Source: VXPW01 sp965115815
GTDB taxonomy: Bacteria > Pseudomonadota > Alphaproteobacteria > TMED109
Direction of reading: 5' to 3'
Assembly: GCA_965115815.1 (NCBI GenBank)
Contig: OZ220465.1
Span: 3,472,001 to 3,536,000 of the forward strand
DNA length: 64,000 nt
This document shows, piece after piece, positions 37,597 through 46,305 of this stretch. Position 1 is the stretch's first letter. Each line of letters starts with the position of its first letter. Made by a program: the position numbers and the translations under genes. The notes beneath the pieces were generated by a model, which saw nothing but the letters and a program-made list of their open reading frames with translations, ran no database searches and was not told where the DNA came from.

Positions 37597-37874
37597 CCCC
37601 GTGCCAGCTCCACGAGCAGGCTGCGCACGAACCAGATCCCCAGGATCAGGACGATCGGCGAGATGTCGATCGACCCCGTGTCGGGCAGGAGGCGCCGGAT
37701 GGGGCGGAGCAGGGGTTCGCTCAGCCGGGTCAGAACCTGATGCGCGCCGAACACGAACCGGTTGCGGAAGTTGACCACGTCGAACGCGATCAGCCAGCTG
37801 AGCACCACCTGGATCACCACCATCCAGGCCATCAGGGCAAGCACCCTGTCGAGGAGCATGAGGAGGCTCTGCAT
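37593..37874 (-). CDS. YggT family membrane protein
   Basis: 93 residues with two hydrophobic segments (VLALMAWMVVIQVVLSWLIA and SPIVLILGIWFVRSLLVEL) and the conserved loop FRNRFVFGAHQVLTRLSEPL, then LRPIRRLLPDTGSIDISPI. YggT proteins are small inner-membrane proteins linked to osmotic tolerance and cell division in some bacteria. Start ATG at 37874; its 3' end overlaps argG. Confidence 0.85.
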   Translation of the reverse strand: MQSLLMLLDRVLALMAWMVVIQVVLSWLIAFDVVNFRNRFVFGAHQVLTRLSEPLLRPIRRLLPDTGSIDISPIVLILGIWFVRSLLVELARG

Positions 37875-37970
37875 GGGAATCCCTGCGCAATCCGGAGGCC
37901 TGTCCGGGCGTCAGCATATCGTCGAGGTCCGGGCCGCGGAATCCGGCCGGCGCGGCCCGACGGGGCGATA

Positions 37971-38819
37971 ATGCACGAGTTCGCGGAAACGCTCCACGCC
38001 GGGTACACCCAGACGTTCTCGGTCACGCGGGTCCTCGCCGACGAACACAGCGCCTTCCAGCACATCCAGCTGTTCGAGAATCCGGTCTTCGGCCGGGTTC
38101 TGGCACTGGACGGAATCGTCCAGCTCACCGAACGCGACGAGCACACGTACTCGGAGATGATGGCGCATCCGCCCGTCTACGAGCACGGTCGGGTCCGGCG
38201 GGTGCTGATCGTCGGCGGCGGCGACGGCGCCGTGGCCGAGGAGATCCTCAAGCACGGGTCGGTCGAGGCCGTCGATCTGGTGGACATCGACCCGCGGGTC
38301 GTCGAACTGGCCCGCGAGTTCCTGGGTTCCATCCACGGCAATGCGTTCGCGGATCCCCGCCTGCAGGTACACGCCGCCGATGCCGCGCAATTTCTCGAAG
38401 CCCGGCGGGAAGCCTACGACCTGATCATTTCCGACCGGCCCGATCCGATCGGACCGGCCCGGTCCCTCTTCACGGAATCGTTCTACCGCACCACGGCCGC
38501 GGCGCTCCGGGCCGCCGGCGTCGCCGTCTTCCAGAGCGGCGTTCCGTTCTTCCAGCACGACGAGCTCCGGGACGTCTGCCGCCACATGCGCACCGCCTGG
38601 GCCGGGGTCGCGACGTACCTCACCGTGACCCCGACCTATACCGGCGGCCCGATGGCCATCACCCGCGGCTCCCGGATGCCGCTGTCCGAATCCCGCCTCG
38701 ACGACGCGGTCGAACGCGCCCGCCGGAATCCCGTCCCCACCCGCACCTACTCGCCCGACCTGCACCGGAGCGCGTACGCGCTACCCGTCTGGATGCGCCG
38801 GGCGGTCGCGGCCGGGTAA
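37971..38819 (+). CDS. speE: Spermidine synthase
   Basis: 282 residues from ATG at 37971 (the upstream extension would overlap yggT). Aminopropyltransferase motifs: ALDGIVQLTERDEHTYSEMM, VLIVGGGDGAVAEEILKH for the dcSAM site, and LIISDRPDPIGPA, the DSTDPxGPA gate with a small variation. It transfers the aminopropyl group from decarboxylated SAM to putrescine. Its 3' end overlaps the convergent decarboxylase gene by 39 bases; the other two enzymes of the pathway are encoded there. Confidence 0.92.
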   Translation: MHEFAETLHAGYTQTFSVTRVLADEHSAFQHIQLFENPVFGRVLALDGIVQLTERDEHTYSEMMAHPPVYEHGRVRRVLIVGGGDGAVAEEILKHGSVEAVDLVDIDPRVVELAREFLGSIHGNAFADPRLQVHAADAAQFLEARREAYDLIISDRPDPIGPARSLFTESFYRTTAAALRAAGVAVFQSGVPFFQHDELRDVCRHMRTAWAGVATYLTVTPTYTGGPMAITRGSRMPLSESRLDDAVERARRNPVPTRTYSPDLHRSAYALPVWMRRAVAAG

Positions 38820-39965
38820 CGCCGGCAGTCCGGCCGAATCGACGAAGTGGCTGCGCGGGACCGGAAATCCGTTGAACCGCGAGGCATACACCGTCGTGTA
38901 GGCGCCGGCGCACCCGATCCGCACCCGGTCGCCGGCCGTGAGCGCCTGCGGCAGCCGGTACGGCGCAGCCTCGTACAGGAGGTCGGCACTGTCGCACGTG
39001 GGGCCGGCCAGCACCACCGGTCCTCCGGGCCCGCCCCCGCCCCGCACCGTGATCGGATAGCGAATCGCGTCGCCCTCGGTTTCCGCCAGCCCGCCGAACC
39101 GGCCGATGTCCAGATAGACCCAGCGGCGTGGGTCGTCCGCGGACTTCCGGGTGACCAGCACGACTTCCGATTCGATGACCCCGGCCGCCGCCACCAGATA
39201 GCGGCCGGGCTCGATCACGAGCGCCGGGGCGCGATCGCCGAAATGGCGCCTCACGGCCTCCCGAATGGCCCGCGCGCACGCCTCCAGGGCCGGAATGCCG
39301 TCGTGGTACCGGACCGGCAGCCCGCCGCCCACGTTCAGCGATGCGACCGGCAGTCCGTCCGCCGCCAACGCCTTCGCCACCGGGGCGACCGCCGCCACCG
39401 CACGCTCCCAGCTCGCGGGATCCGTCTGCTGCGACCCGACATGAAAGGCCAGGCCTGCCGGTTGCAGGCCGGCCGTCGCGGCGCGGCGCATGAGCCCGGG
39501 CGCCGCCCCGGCCGCACACCCGAACTTCCGGTCGAGCGGCCACGCGGCGCCGGCATTGTCGACCGCCACCCGAACCACGACCGCAGCGCCGGGCGCGTGG
39601 CTCGCCAGTTTTTCGAGTTCGGCGGCGGAATCGAAGGAGAAGCTCGGGATCCGGCGCTGGTGCGCCCACGCGATGTCCCGGGCCTTCTTGACCGGATGGC
39701 CGTAGGCCAGGCGGCCGGGCGCGACCCCGAGGCGCAGACAGAGCGCGATCTCCGAACGGCTGGTGACGTCGAAGGCGGCGCCCAGGGCATGCAGGCGGAG
39801 GAGGATCTCGGAGGCAGGGTTGGCCTTGACCGAATACTGGATCCGGAATCCGGGGAAGCAGCGCCGCAAGCGCCGATAGGCGTCCGCCACCTCGCCCAGG
39901 TCGATCACCAGGCAGGGCGTCGGGAGCCGCCGGGAATCGAGGAACCGTTCGGCTTCCGCGCTCAC
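38781..39965 (-). CDS. Ornithine decarboxylase, fold-III PLP type
   Basis: 394 residues. GTG at 39965 overlaps the speD stop (GTGA). Key features: the PLP lysine in FRIQYSVKANPASEILL, PLDRKFGCAAGAA, FHVGSQQTDP, the phosphate-binding NVGGGLPV, EPGRYLVA, and GPTCDSADLLYE with the substrate Cys/Asp. It forms putrescine for the convergent spermidine synthase. Lysine/ornithine dual specificity, or carboxynorspermidine decarboxylase, cannot be excluded, but CDSxD and KFG fit ornithine decarboxylase best. Confidence 0.88.
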   Translation of the reverse strand: MSAEAERFLDSRRLPTPCLVIDLGEVADAYRRLRRCFPGFRIQYSVKANPASEILLRLHALGAAFDVTSRSEIALCLRLGVAPGRLAYGHPVKKARDIAWAHQRRIPSFSFDSAAELEKLASHAPGAAVVVRVAVDNAGAAWPLDRKFGCAAGAAPGLMRRAATAGLQPAGLAFHVGSQQTDPASWERAVAAVAPVAKALAADGLPVASLNVGGGLPVRYHDGIPALEACARAIREAVRRHFGDRAPALVIEPGRYLVAAAGVIESEVVLVTRKSADDPRRWVYLDIGRFGGLAETEGDAIRYPITVRGGGGPGGPVVLAGPTCDSADLLYEAAPYRLPQALTAGDRVRIGCAGAYTTVYASRFNGFPVPRSHFVDSAGLPALPGRDRPAHPDG

Positions 39966-40411
39966 GCGGGGTCGCCACCGGAGGAGCGGCTGCCGCGACG
40001 CAGCATCCGAACTTCCCGGTAGGTCGGACGGACATGCCGCTCGAGCTCCTGCAGCGCCGCGCCCGCATCGGTCCCGCCGCACAGGAATGCGTCGAACGCC
40101 GCGTACCCGCGTTCGGGCCACGTGTGCACGCTGATATGCGACTCCGCCAGCACCGCCACCCCGGACACCCCCAGCTCCTCGCCGAAACGGTGCAGATGCA
40201 GGTGCAGGATCGTCGCGCCGGCGGCGTGCGCCGCCGCGCGGATCGCCGCGCGGAGGGTCTCCGCATCGTCCAGCCCGACCCCGCCCCAGAAGTCGGCGAT
40301 CAGGTGCTGGCCCGCATAGGTTACGCCCGTCTCGGTAATGAACTTGTCGGCCGCAACGGTACGGCGGGCGGCCACCGTCGGGAGGCCGCCGTCGTTCGGA
40401 CTGCAAGGCAT
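39962..40411 (-). CDS. speD: S-adenosylmethionine decarboxylase proenzyme
   Basis: 149 residues. The self-cleavage site is in AVLAESHISVHTWPE, where the Ser after Glu becomes the pyruvoyl group. Also GQHLIADFWGGVGLDD and FLCGGTDAGAAL typical of the bacterial short SpeD class. It supplies decarboxylated SAM to SpeE. The start is taken at ATG 40411; an open frame extends upstream but is not conserved-looking. Translationally coupled with the decarboxylase gene. Confidence 0.92.
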   Translation of the reverse strand: MPCSPNDGGLPTVAARRTVAADKFITETGVTYAGQHLIADFWGGVGLDDAETLRAAIRAAAHAAGATILHLHLHRFGEELGVSGVAVLAESHISVHTWPERGYAAFDAFLCGGTDAGAALQELERHVRPTYREVRMLRRGSRSSGGDPA

Positions 40412-41004
40412 GGCTGGGTTCTCGTATCCGGGAGGCGGCCGGGGACGGTCCGGTCCGACCGAGGGTCTTGCGTGCGTCCGCAGGGGCCGCGCAACGTAGA
40501 CCTTCGCGGCCGGCCGGCGCAACCGGTACGGCCGCCGGCCCGCGCCGCGCCCGGCGGCGAACGACGCGGCGGCGGCCGTCGCACTCCGGGCGCCCGGCGA
40601 CGGCCGCGATGCGCGCCCGGATCCGGCCGGCCGCCGGAAAGACGCCCGTCGGACCGACGGACGGAAAGGAACGACGGCAGGGATCCCGGCCGCCCCGGCC
40701 CCGAACCCGCGCTCCCCGGTCCGGTACGAATCCGCCCCCTCGCCCCGCCTCTCCGGCCCGATGGACGCCCCGGTCCCGGGTGGCCGGGCGCGGGCTTCCG
40801 GAACCCCTTCTGCTACACTCCGCCCACCCGACGCCGCGCCCGCCGGGCGGCCCGGATTGCGGTCCCGTCGACGGCCGGGCCCCGGCGCTCCGGCGCGCGA
40901 TCCGCGATGCGCCCGGACGGGAGATCCGGCCGCGTGCGGCCCGGTGCCTCGCGGCTCCGGCGGCGGGACCTTCCGACCCCGGTCGGCGCGGGTCCGGTCC
41001 AGCC
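40412..41004. other. Gap of about 590 bp, no recognised gene
   Basis: Between divergent speD and the MscS-type gene. Probably carries promoters for both; none identified. Confidence 0.4.
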
Positions 41005-42129
41005 ATGAACGACACGGAAATCCTCCTCCCCTTCCTGGATCCCATCGGCCTGCACTCGTGGGTGCTGCAGGTGTTCGTGACGGTGCTCGGAACCGCCACG
41101 CTCGCGTTCGCCGTGAACCGGCTGGCAGCGCGGTTGCGGCGCAGCCTCCTGCGCACGCCCAGCGTCTGGGACGAGAGCCTCGTCGACGCGCTGGGCCCGC
41201 CGGTGCGCCTGTTCATCTGGATCGCGGGCCTTGCGTTCGCGGTCGACCTCATCCGGGAGGAAGTGGGAACCGCGATCTTCCGGGCCGTGGATCCGATCCG
41301 GGATGTGGGCCTCATCGCCGCCATCGCATGGTTTCCGGTGCGGTTCATCCGCATCGCGGAAGCCAAATTCGTGGCCGATCGGGAGAGGAAGGGCAAGGAG
41401 GTCGACCGCGCCACGCTGGATGCCGTCGTCAAACTGCTCCGACTCTCGGTCCTCACGACCGCCGTTCTGGTGGCGCTGCAGACCCTCGGATTCAGCATCT
41501 CCGGCGTGCTCGCCTTCGGCGGCATCGGCGGGATCGCGATCGGGTTCGCAGCGAAGGACCTGCTCGCGAACTTCTTCGGGGGGCTGATGATCTACCTGGA
41601 CCGGCCGTTCGCGGTGGGGGACTGGATCTGCTCCCATGACCGACAGATCGAAGGCACGGTGGAACGGATCGGATGGCGTCTCACGGTGATCCGGAGGTTC
41701 GACACGCGCCCGCTCTACATCCCGAACAGCGTGTTTGCCAGCATCGGGGTGGAGAATCCGTCGCGCATGCAGCACCGCCGCATCTACGAGACCATCGGCA
41801 TCCGGTACGAGGACGCGGCGGCGATGGGGTCCATCGTTGCGGACATCGAGGCAATGCTGCGCGCCCACGACGACATCGACGGCGACGAGCTCCTGATGGT
41901 CCACTTCAACACCTTCGCCCCGTCCTCGCTCGACTTCTTCGTCTACTGCTACACCCATACGACCGCGTGGTCGAAGTACCACGCGGTGAAACAGGACGTG
42001 CAGCTGCGCATCATCGAGATCATCCGCCGGCACGGCGCGGAGATCGCGTTCCCGACCTCCACGGTGCACCTCGCGGGAGACCGCGCCCGACCGCCCGAGG
42101 CCGCCGTTTCCGAAGCCCGCGGCGACTGA
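41005..42129 (+). CDS. Small-conductance mechanosensitive channel, MscS family
   Basis: 374 residues. Several N-terminal membrane segments precede the pore helix TM3: SISGVLAFGGIGGIAIGFAA then KDLLANFFGGLMIYLDRPF, the classic Gly/Ala-rich signature followed by FxVGDWI. The cytoplasmic beta domain contains EGTVERIGWRLTVIRRFD and LYIPNSVFASIGVENPSR. It releases solutes on hypo-osmotic shock. N-terminal length exceeds E. coli MscS by one or two helices. Confidence 0.9.
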   Translation: MNDTEILLPFLDPIGLHSWVLQVFVTVLGTATLAFAVNRLAARLRRSLLRTPSVWDESLVDALGPPVRLFIWIAGLAFAVDLIREEVGTAIFRAVDPIRDVGLIAAIAWFPVRFIRIAEAKFVADRERKGKEVDRATLDAVVKLLRLSVLTTAVLVALQTLGFSISGVLAFGGIGGIAIGFAAKDLLANFFGGLMIYLDRPFAVGDWICSHDRQIEGTVERIGWRLTVIRRFDTRPLYIPNSVFASIGVENPSRMQHRRIYETIGIRYEDAAAMGSIVADIEAMLRAHDDIDGDELLMVHFNTFAPSSLDFFVYCYTHTTAWSKYHAVKQDVQLRIIEIIRRHGAEIAFPTSTVHLAGDRARPPEAAVSEARGD

Positions 42130-42403
42130 GGGATCCGCGCCCGCCGGCCGGTGACCGCGGACCGACGGCGGCCGATCCCGAACCCGTCCGGTCGCGCGCC
42201 CACCCGCGGGAACCGGGGCCGCCTCCGGCCGCCGGCTCCCGGCCGGCGTCGATGCGCGCCCGGACGGGAGGGCCGGGTCTCGTGCACGATCCCGAAATCG
42301 GCGCACCTTCTGGATCCGGACCCTTCGGAAGCGGGCGTGGATTATCCTCGGTTCCCGGGCCCGGCCGACGGCCGGCCGCCGCCGCACCCTCGAAGAAGCC
42401 TGC

Positions 42404-43639
42404 ATGTCCAATCCGATCGATTCCCTGGCACGGTTGCTGAAACACGATGCCGCCGGCGGCGTGCTGCTGATGCTGGCCGCCGTCCTGGCGTTGGTGCTCG
42501 ACAACTCGCCGCTGGCCTGGCTGTACGACGGCCTGCTGACCGTGCCGGTCGTCGTGCAGGTCGGCGTCCTGACCCTGCAGAAGCCGCTGCTGCTCTGGAT
42601 CAACGACGGGCTGATGGCCCTGTTCTTTCTGCTGGTCGGGCTGGAGATCAAGCGCGAGCTCCTGAACGGGAGCCTGTCGTCCTGGGACCAGGCCGTGTTG
42701 CCGGCACTCGGCGCGCTCGGCGGCATGGCGGCGCCGGCATTGATCTACACCGCCGTGAACATCGCCTTCAATGCGGACGATCCGGCGGCGCTGCGCGGAT
42801 GGGCCGTTCCGGCCGCCACCGACATTGCCTTCGCCGTCGGCGTCCTGGCCCTGCTCGGCAGCCGGGTTCCGGCGGGTCTGAAAGCGTTCCTGCTGGCGCT
42901 GGCGGTCATCGACGACCTGGGCGCCATCCTCATCATCGCACTCTTCTATACGGCCGACCTGTCGCTGATCTCGCTCGGCGTCGCGGGGGCGGCCGCGGCG
43001 GTCCTGCTGGCGCTGAATCTCGCCGGCGCCACGCGCCTGCTGCCCTTCATCCTGGTTGGGGTCGTGATGTGGGTCGCGATGCTCAAGTCGGGCGTGCACG
43101 CAACGCTGGTAGGCGTGATCGTCGCATTTCTCATCCCCCTCCGTACGGGCGACGAATCGACCGCGCCCCTCGTGCGGGCGGAGCATGCCCTGTTCGGTTT
43201 CGTCACCCTGTTCGTCATGCCGGCCTTCGCCTTCGCCAATGCCGGCATCCCCCTGGGCGACCTCACCCTGCCTGACTTCCTGTCGCCGATCACGCTCGGA
43301 ATCGCCGTCGGGCTATTCGCCGGCAATCAACTCGGTGTGTTCGGCCTGACCTGGACCGGCGTGCGGATCGGAATCTGCCGATTGCCCGAGGGGGTGACCT
43401 GGCTGCAGGTCTACGGCGCTTCGGCGCTCGCGGGCATCGGCTTTACCATGAGCCTGTTCATCGGGATGCTCGCCTTCAGCGATCCGGAACATCAGGCGGC
43501 GGCCCGGCTCGGCATCCTGTCGGGGTCGCTGCTGTCGGGCATCGTCGGCTACGCGGTTCTCCGTTGGCTCGGACGCGCCGGATCGACCGACCTTCCGCGG
43601 AATCCGCGCCCGGACCATCCGTCACGAGTGCGGATGTGA
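42404..43639 (+). CDS. nhaA: Na+/H+ antiporter NhaA
   Basis: 411 residues, about 12 membrane segments. Ion-binding pair in LALAVIDDLGAILIIALFYT (Asp163/164 of E. coli), NDGLMALFFLLVGLEIKREL, and the unwound helix XI GASALAGIGFTMSLFIGMLA. The helix X lysine that pairs with Asp163 in E. coli (K300, GKPLG) is Asn here: GLFAGNQLGVFG. It exchanges sodium for protons across the inner membrane. Confidence 0.94.
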   Translation: MSNPIDSLARLLKHDAAGGVLLMLAAVLALVLDNSPLAWLYDGLLTVPVVVQVGVLTLQKPLLLWINDGLMALFFLLVGLEIKRELLNGSLSSWDQAVLPALGALGGMAAPALIYTAVNIAFNADDPAALRGWAVPAATDIAFAVGVLALLGSRVPAGLKAFLLALAVIDDLGAILIIALFYTADLSLISLGVAGAAAAVLLALNLAGATRLLPFILVGVVMWVAMLKSGVHATLVGVIVAFLIPLRTGDESTAPLVRAEHALFGFVTLFVMPAFAFANAGIPLGDLTLPDFLSPITLGIAVGLFAGNQLGVFGLTWTGVRIGICRLPEGVTWLQVYGASALAGIGFTMSLFIGMLAFSDPEHQAAARLGILSGSLLSGIVGYAVLRWLGRAGSTDLPRNPRPDHPSRVRM

Positions 43640-44325
43640 CCCGGCCGCGGCCCCGGGCGGAGGCCGGGGAATGCGCCTCTCGAGGCCGGTCCCGCAAACC
43701 TCTCCGTGCCTGCGGGATCCGCATCGCACGAAGGCGGCGGTCGCGGCGCCGGTGATCGGACCCCGGACGAGCCGGAACGAAGGATCGGGCGGCGCGGCTG
43801 CCGGCCCCGGCCGAGGCTTGGATCATGCAGGGGTGCGGATCGGCTCGACCCGGGTTCCACGGGGTTCAGCCGGGTGGGGCTCGGAGGGACGATGTCGGGG
43901 ATCCCGGACGAACCTGCCCCCGGTCGTACCCGGCCCGTCGTTACCGAATCTCCCCCGGCCGGGCCGGTTGCTTCCCGAGGCCTTCGTGCCCGCCGCGGCC
44001 GCATGGGATCGAGGTTCTCCGGTGCGTTGGACGAACCCCGTGCAGCGGAGCATCCAGGATGCACAGGGGATCCGCCCGTTGCGGAACGACCCGGTGGCAG
44101 ACGGTCCGAAACCCCGTTCCGCCCACCCGAGGTCGCGCCAGAAGAGCCGTTGCGGGATGCTGCCGTCCTTGCCCGAACCGTAGGTTGGGCCCCCTCGTCA
44201 GGTCCGTGCCGAGCGGAGCGAGCCGGTCTCGCAGGGAAGCGGCCCCCTGCATGGCGACTTCGGCCCTCTCCGGATCCGGGAGGGAAGGCTCGGGTCGGAG
44301 GCGGAGGCGGCGATGCCGGGGGCTT
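43640..44325. other. Gap of about 690 bp, no recognised gene
   Basis: No protein-like frame on either strand. It lies between nhaA and the broken Rpn gene, which ends here in antisense orientation. Confidence 0.4.
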
Positions 44326-45450
44326 TCAGCGCTTCCGGCGGGCGGCCAGCACCTCGTCGAGAGTCGCTGCTTCAAGCACGGCATCCGCCCAGGTCTCCAG
44401 TTCGACGGTCGACGCGCCGCGAACTCGATCGCGTACCGCCTCCGGTACCCCCCCGAAGCGCCTTCGCAGAAGACGAAGTACGATCCCGGCCTGGCCTTCG
44501 CGTCGGCCCCGCTCGATTCCCTTCTCGATTTCCTTCGCGAGCCCTTGCGTGATCCTCTCCGCGATTCCCTCCGCGATTCCCTGTTCGAATCCCTGTTCAA
44601 ATCCCTGTTCGATCCAAGCTTCCGCAACTGTGCCCATCAGCACCTCCCATGGGTCCGGCTTCGTCCGGCGCAGCGACGCTTCCAGACGCGACGGCGTCAG
44701 GTACTGCATATGCGCGACGAGATCGGCCCAAATATGCTGCTCCAGCCGGCTTCCCGCAACCGGCCCGCCGGTGATCCGATCGAGGAGACGCCCCCCGCGA
44801 GCTCCTCGGCGCGAAGCCCCCGGAGCGCCAGCAGCGCGGCCCGCACGTCGGGCGCACGCGACAGCTTCGGCGGCTCGATCTCCCCGAGGTCGTGCAGCAC
44901 GTAGGCGAATGCCCGGAGGAACGGTCGGAGCTCCTCAGGCGCGTCGATCCTCTCGGGCATCAACCGCGCCGCCGTCCACCGGCCCCGACCGGGGTAGAAC
45001 ATCAACGGCAGGATCGTCGGCAGCCGGCCCCCGGCGGCGGCGGCCTCGACCTCCCGGAGCCAGATGCGGACCCTGTACTTCAGGATCGGGGGCGACGTCA
45101 GGGTGTCGATCCGGCTCTTGTGCTCGAACAGCACGTAGACGCGCGCCTCGTGGCCGCTCCGCAGCCGAACCCGGAACCGCGCGTCGCACCGGGTCCGCGC
45201 CGCGTCTTCGTCGACGAAACTCCCCTCGACCCTCGCCGGCGCCGCCTCGGGGTCGAGGAGGTTGGCCACCGCCCGCGGGCAGGTAGTCCGCGAGCACCGC
45301 AGCGGCGCGGGCGGGCGAGGAGACCCGTTCCCGGAACAAGGCGTCGTGCGCCCCCACGGGAAGGTGGATCCGGCGCGGCCGGCGGGGCCTCAGGGACGCT
45401 CCCGGCAGGCATCCCGCCCGCACCCCCGAAAAGGGATGGACGATCGCCAT
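44326..45450 (-). pseudogene. Rpn family recombination-promoting nuclease, frameshifted
   Basis: Start MAIVHPFSG at 45450. The first frame has HLPVGAHDALFRERVSSPAR then AAAVLADYLPA (usual PHDxFFKxxxxxPxxAxxFLxxxLP). The second frame (45269 down) has the nuclease core FRVRLRSGHEARVYVLFEHK, then KYRVRIWLRE and PLMFYPGRGRWTA. The third (to 44326) has LTPSRLEASLRRTKPDPWEV and a repetitive GFEQGFEQGIAEGIAERITQ tail typical of the family. Breaks near 45275 and 44740. Intact members are PD-(D/E)XK DNA nucleases promoting RecA-independent recombination. Confidence 0.8.
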
Positions 45451-46048
45451 GGCGGCCCCTACCCGAAAACCGGCCTTCCGGCGGAACGGTCTATCGGAAC
45501 GCTCCGGCGGGCGGCCCGGGCCGGGGGAGAGCACGGCGCCCGGACGGCATGCCATGCCCGTTCTTCGCAGGTGGGGATACGGCTTGACACGGATCCCGGT
45601 TCAGACCGGAAAACCAGCCCCGAAACCCGTGTCCCGCACACCCTCTTCGAACCTGCGGATCCGGGCAGGCACGCCGGCCGCCGCGATCGTTCCGGTCGGA
45701 GCGGCGGAAGACGGAATGATGGTGACCAGGAGATCCTGCGGGTCCTGCAGCATCCGCCGGTCCCGGTGCCGAACCGCGGAACCCGCGCATGCGGACCGGC
45801 CCCGGAGCGGTTCCGGCGGCGGCCGGGCCGGAATCCCGGAACCCTGCGGGACCGCGAGATCCCGGTCGAGCCCGCGCGCACGCGGGAACGGAACGGGGGC
45901 GAGGTCCCTCGGGCGGAACCGGCAACCGGATCCTCTGCCCGGACGGTTCGGGCGGGAGTTTCCGTACCGGAATCCGCTTCGGCGACCCGACCTTCCAGCG
46001 CCCGCCGACGGGAGCCGGTTTTCGACTGCGGGGCCGGCCAGCCGGGAT
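45451..46048. other. Gap of about 600 bp, no recognised gene
   Basis: No recognisable frame. Separates the broken Rpn gene from the molybdenum hydroxylase operon end. Confidence 0.4.
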
Positions 46049-46294
46049 TCAGCCGCCGGCGATCTTCGGCATCAGGCACACCTCGCTCTCCGGACCCACG
46101 GGCGAGAACAGTGCATCTTGGTGGATTTCCCCGTCAATGGCGAGCGCCAAGCCCTCATCGAGGTGGGGAGCGAGTGCCGGGTAGCGCTCGCCCAGCCGCG
46201 CCAGCAGGTCGCGGACATTCGCAGCCGGGATGTCGGCCTCGGCCTCGTGGCCGACGAGATGCCGGAAGTTGCCGGTGAACACCACGCGCGCCAC
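46049..46294 (-). CDS. MoaD/ThiS-like small sulfur-carrier-fold protein
   Basis: 81 residues from GTG at 46294. Beta-grasp pattern VVFTGNFRHLVGHEAEADIP, VRDLLARLGERYPALAPHL, then SEVCLMPKIAGG with the C-terminal Gly-Gly needed for thiocarboxylation. It lies 11 bases after the catalytic subunit gene, last in the operon. MoaD carries sulfur for molybdopterin formation; a dedicated copy here could support cofactor assembly or sulfuration of this hydroxylase. Confidence 0.78.
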   Translation of the reverse strand: MARVVFTGNFRHLVGHEAEADIPAANVRDLLARLGERYPALAPHLDEGLALAIDGEIHQDALFSPVGPESEVCLMPKIAGG

Positions 46295-46305
46295 GGCGGA
46301 ACCGG

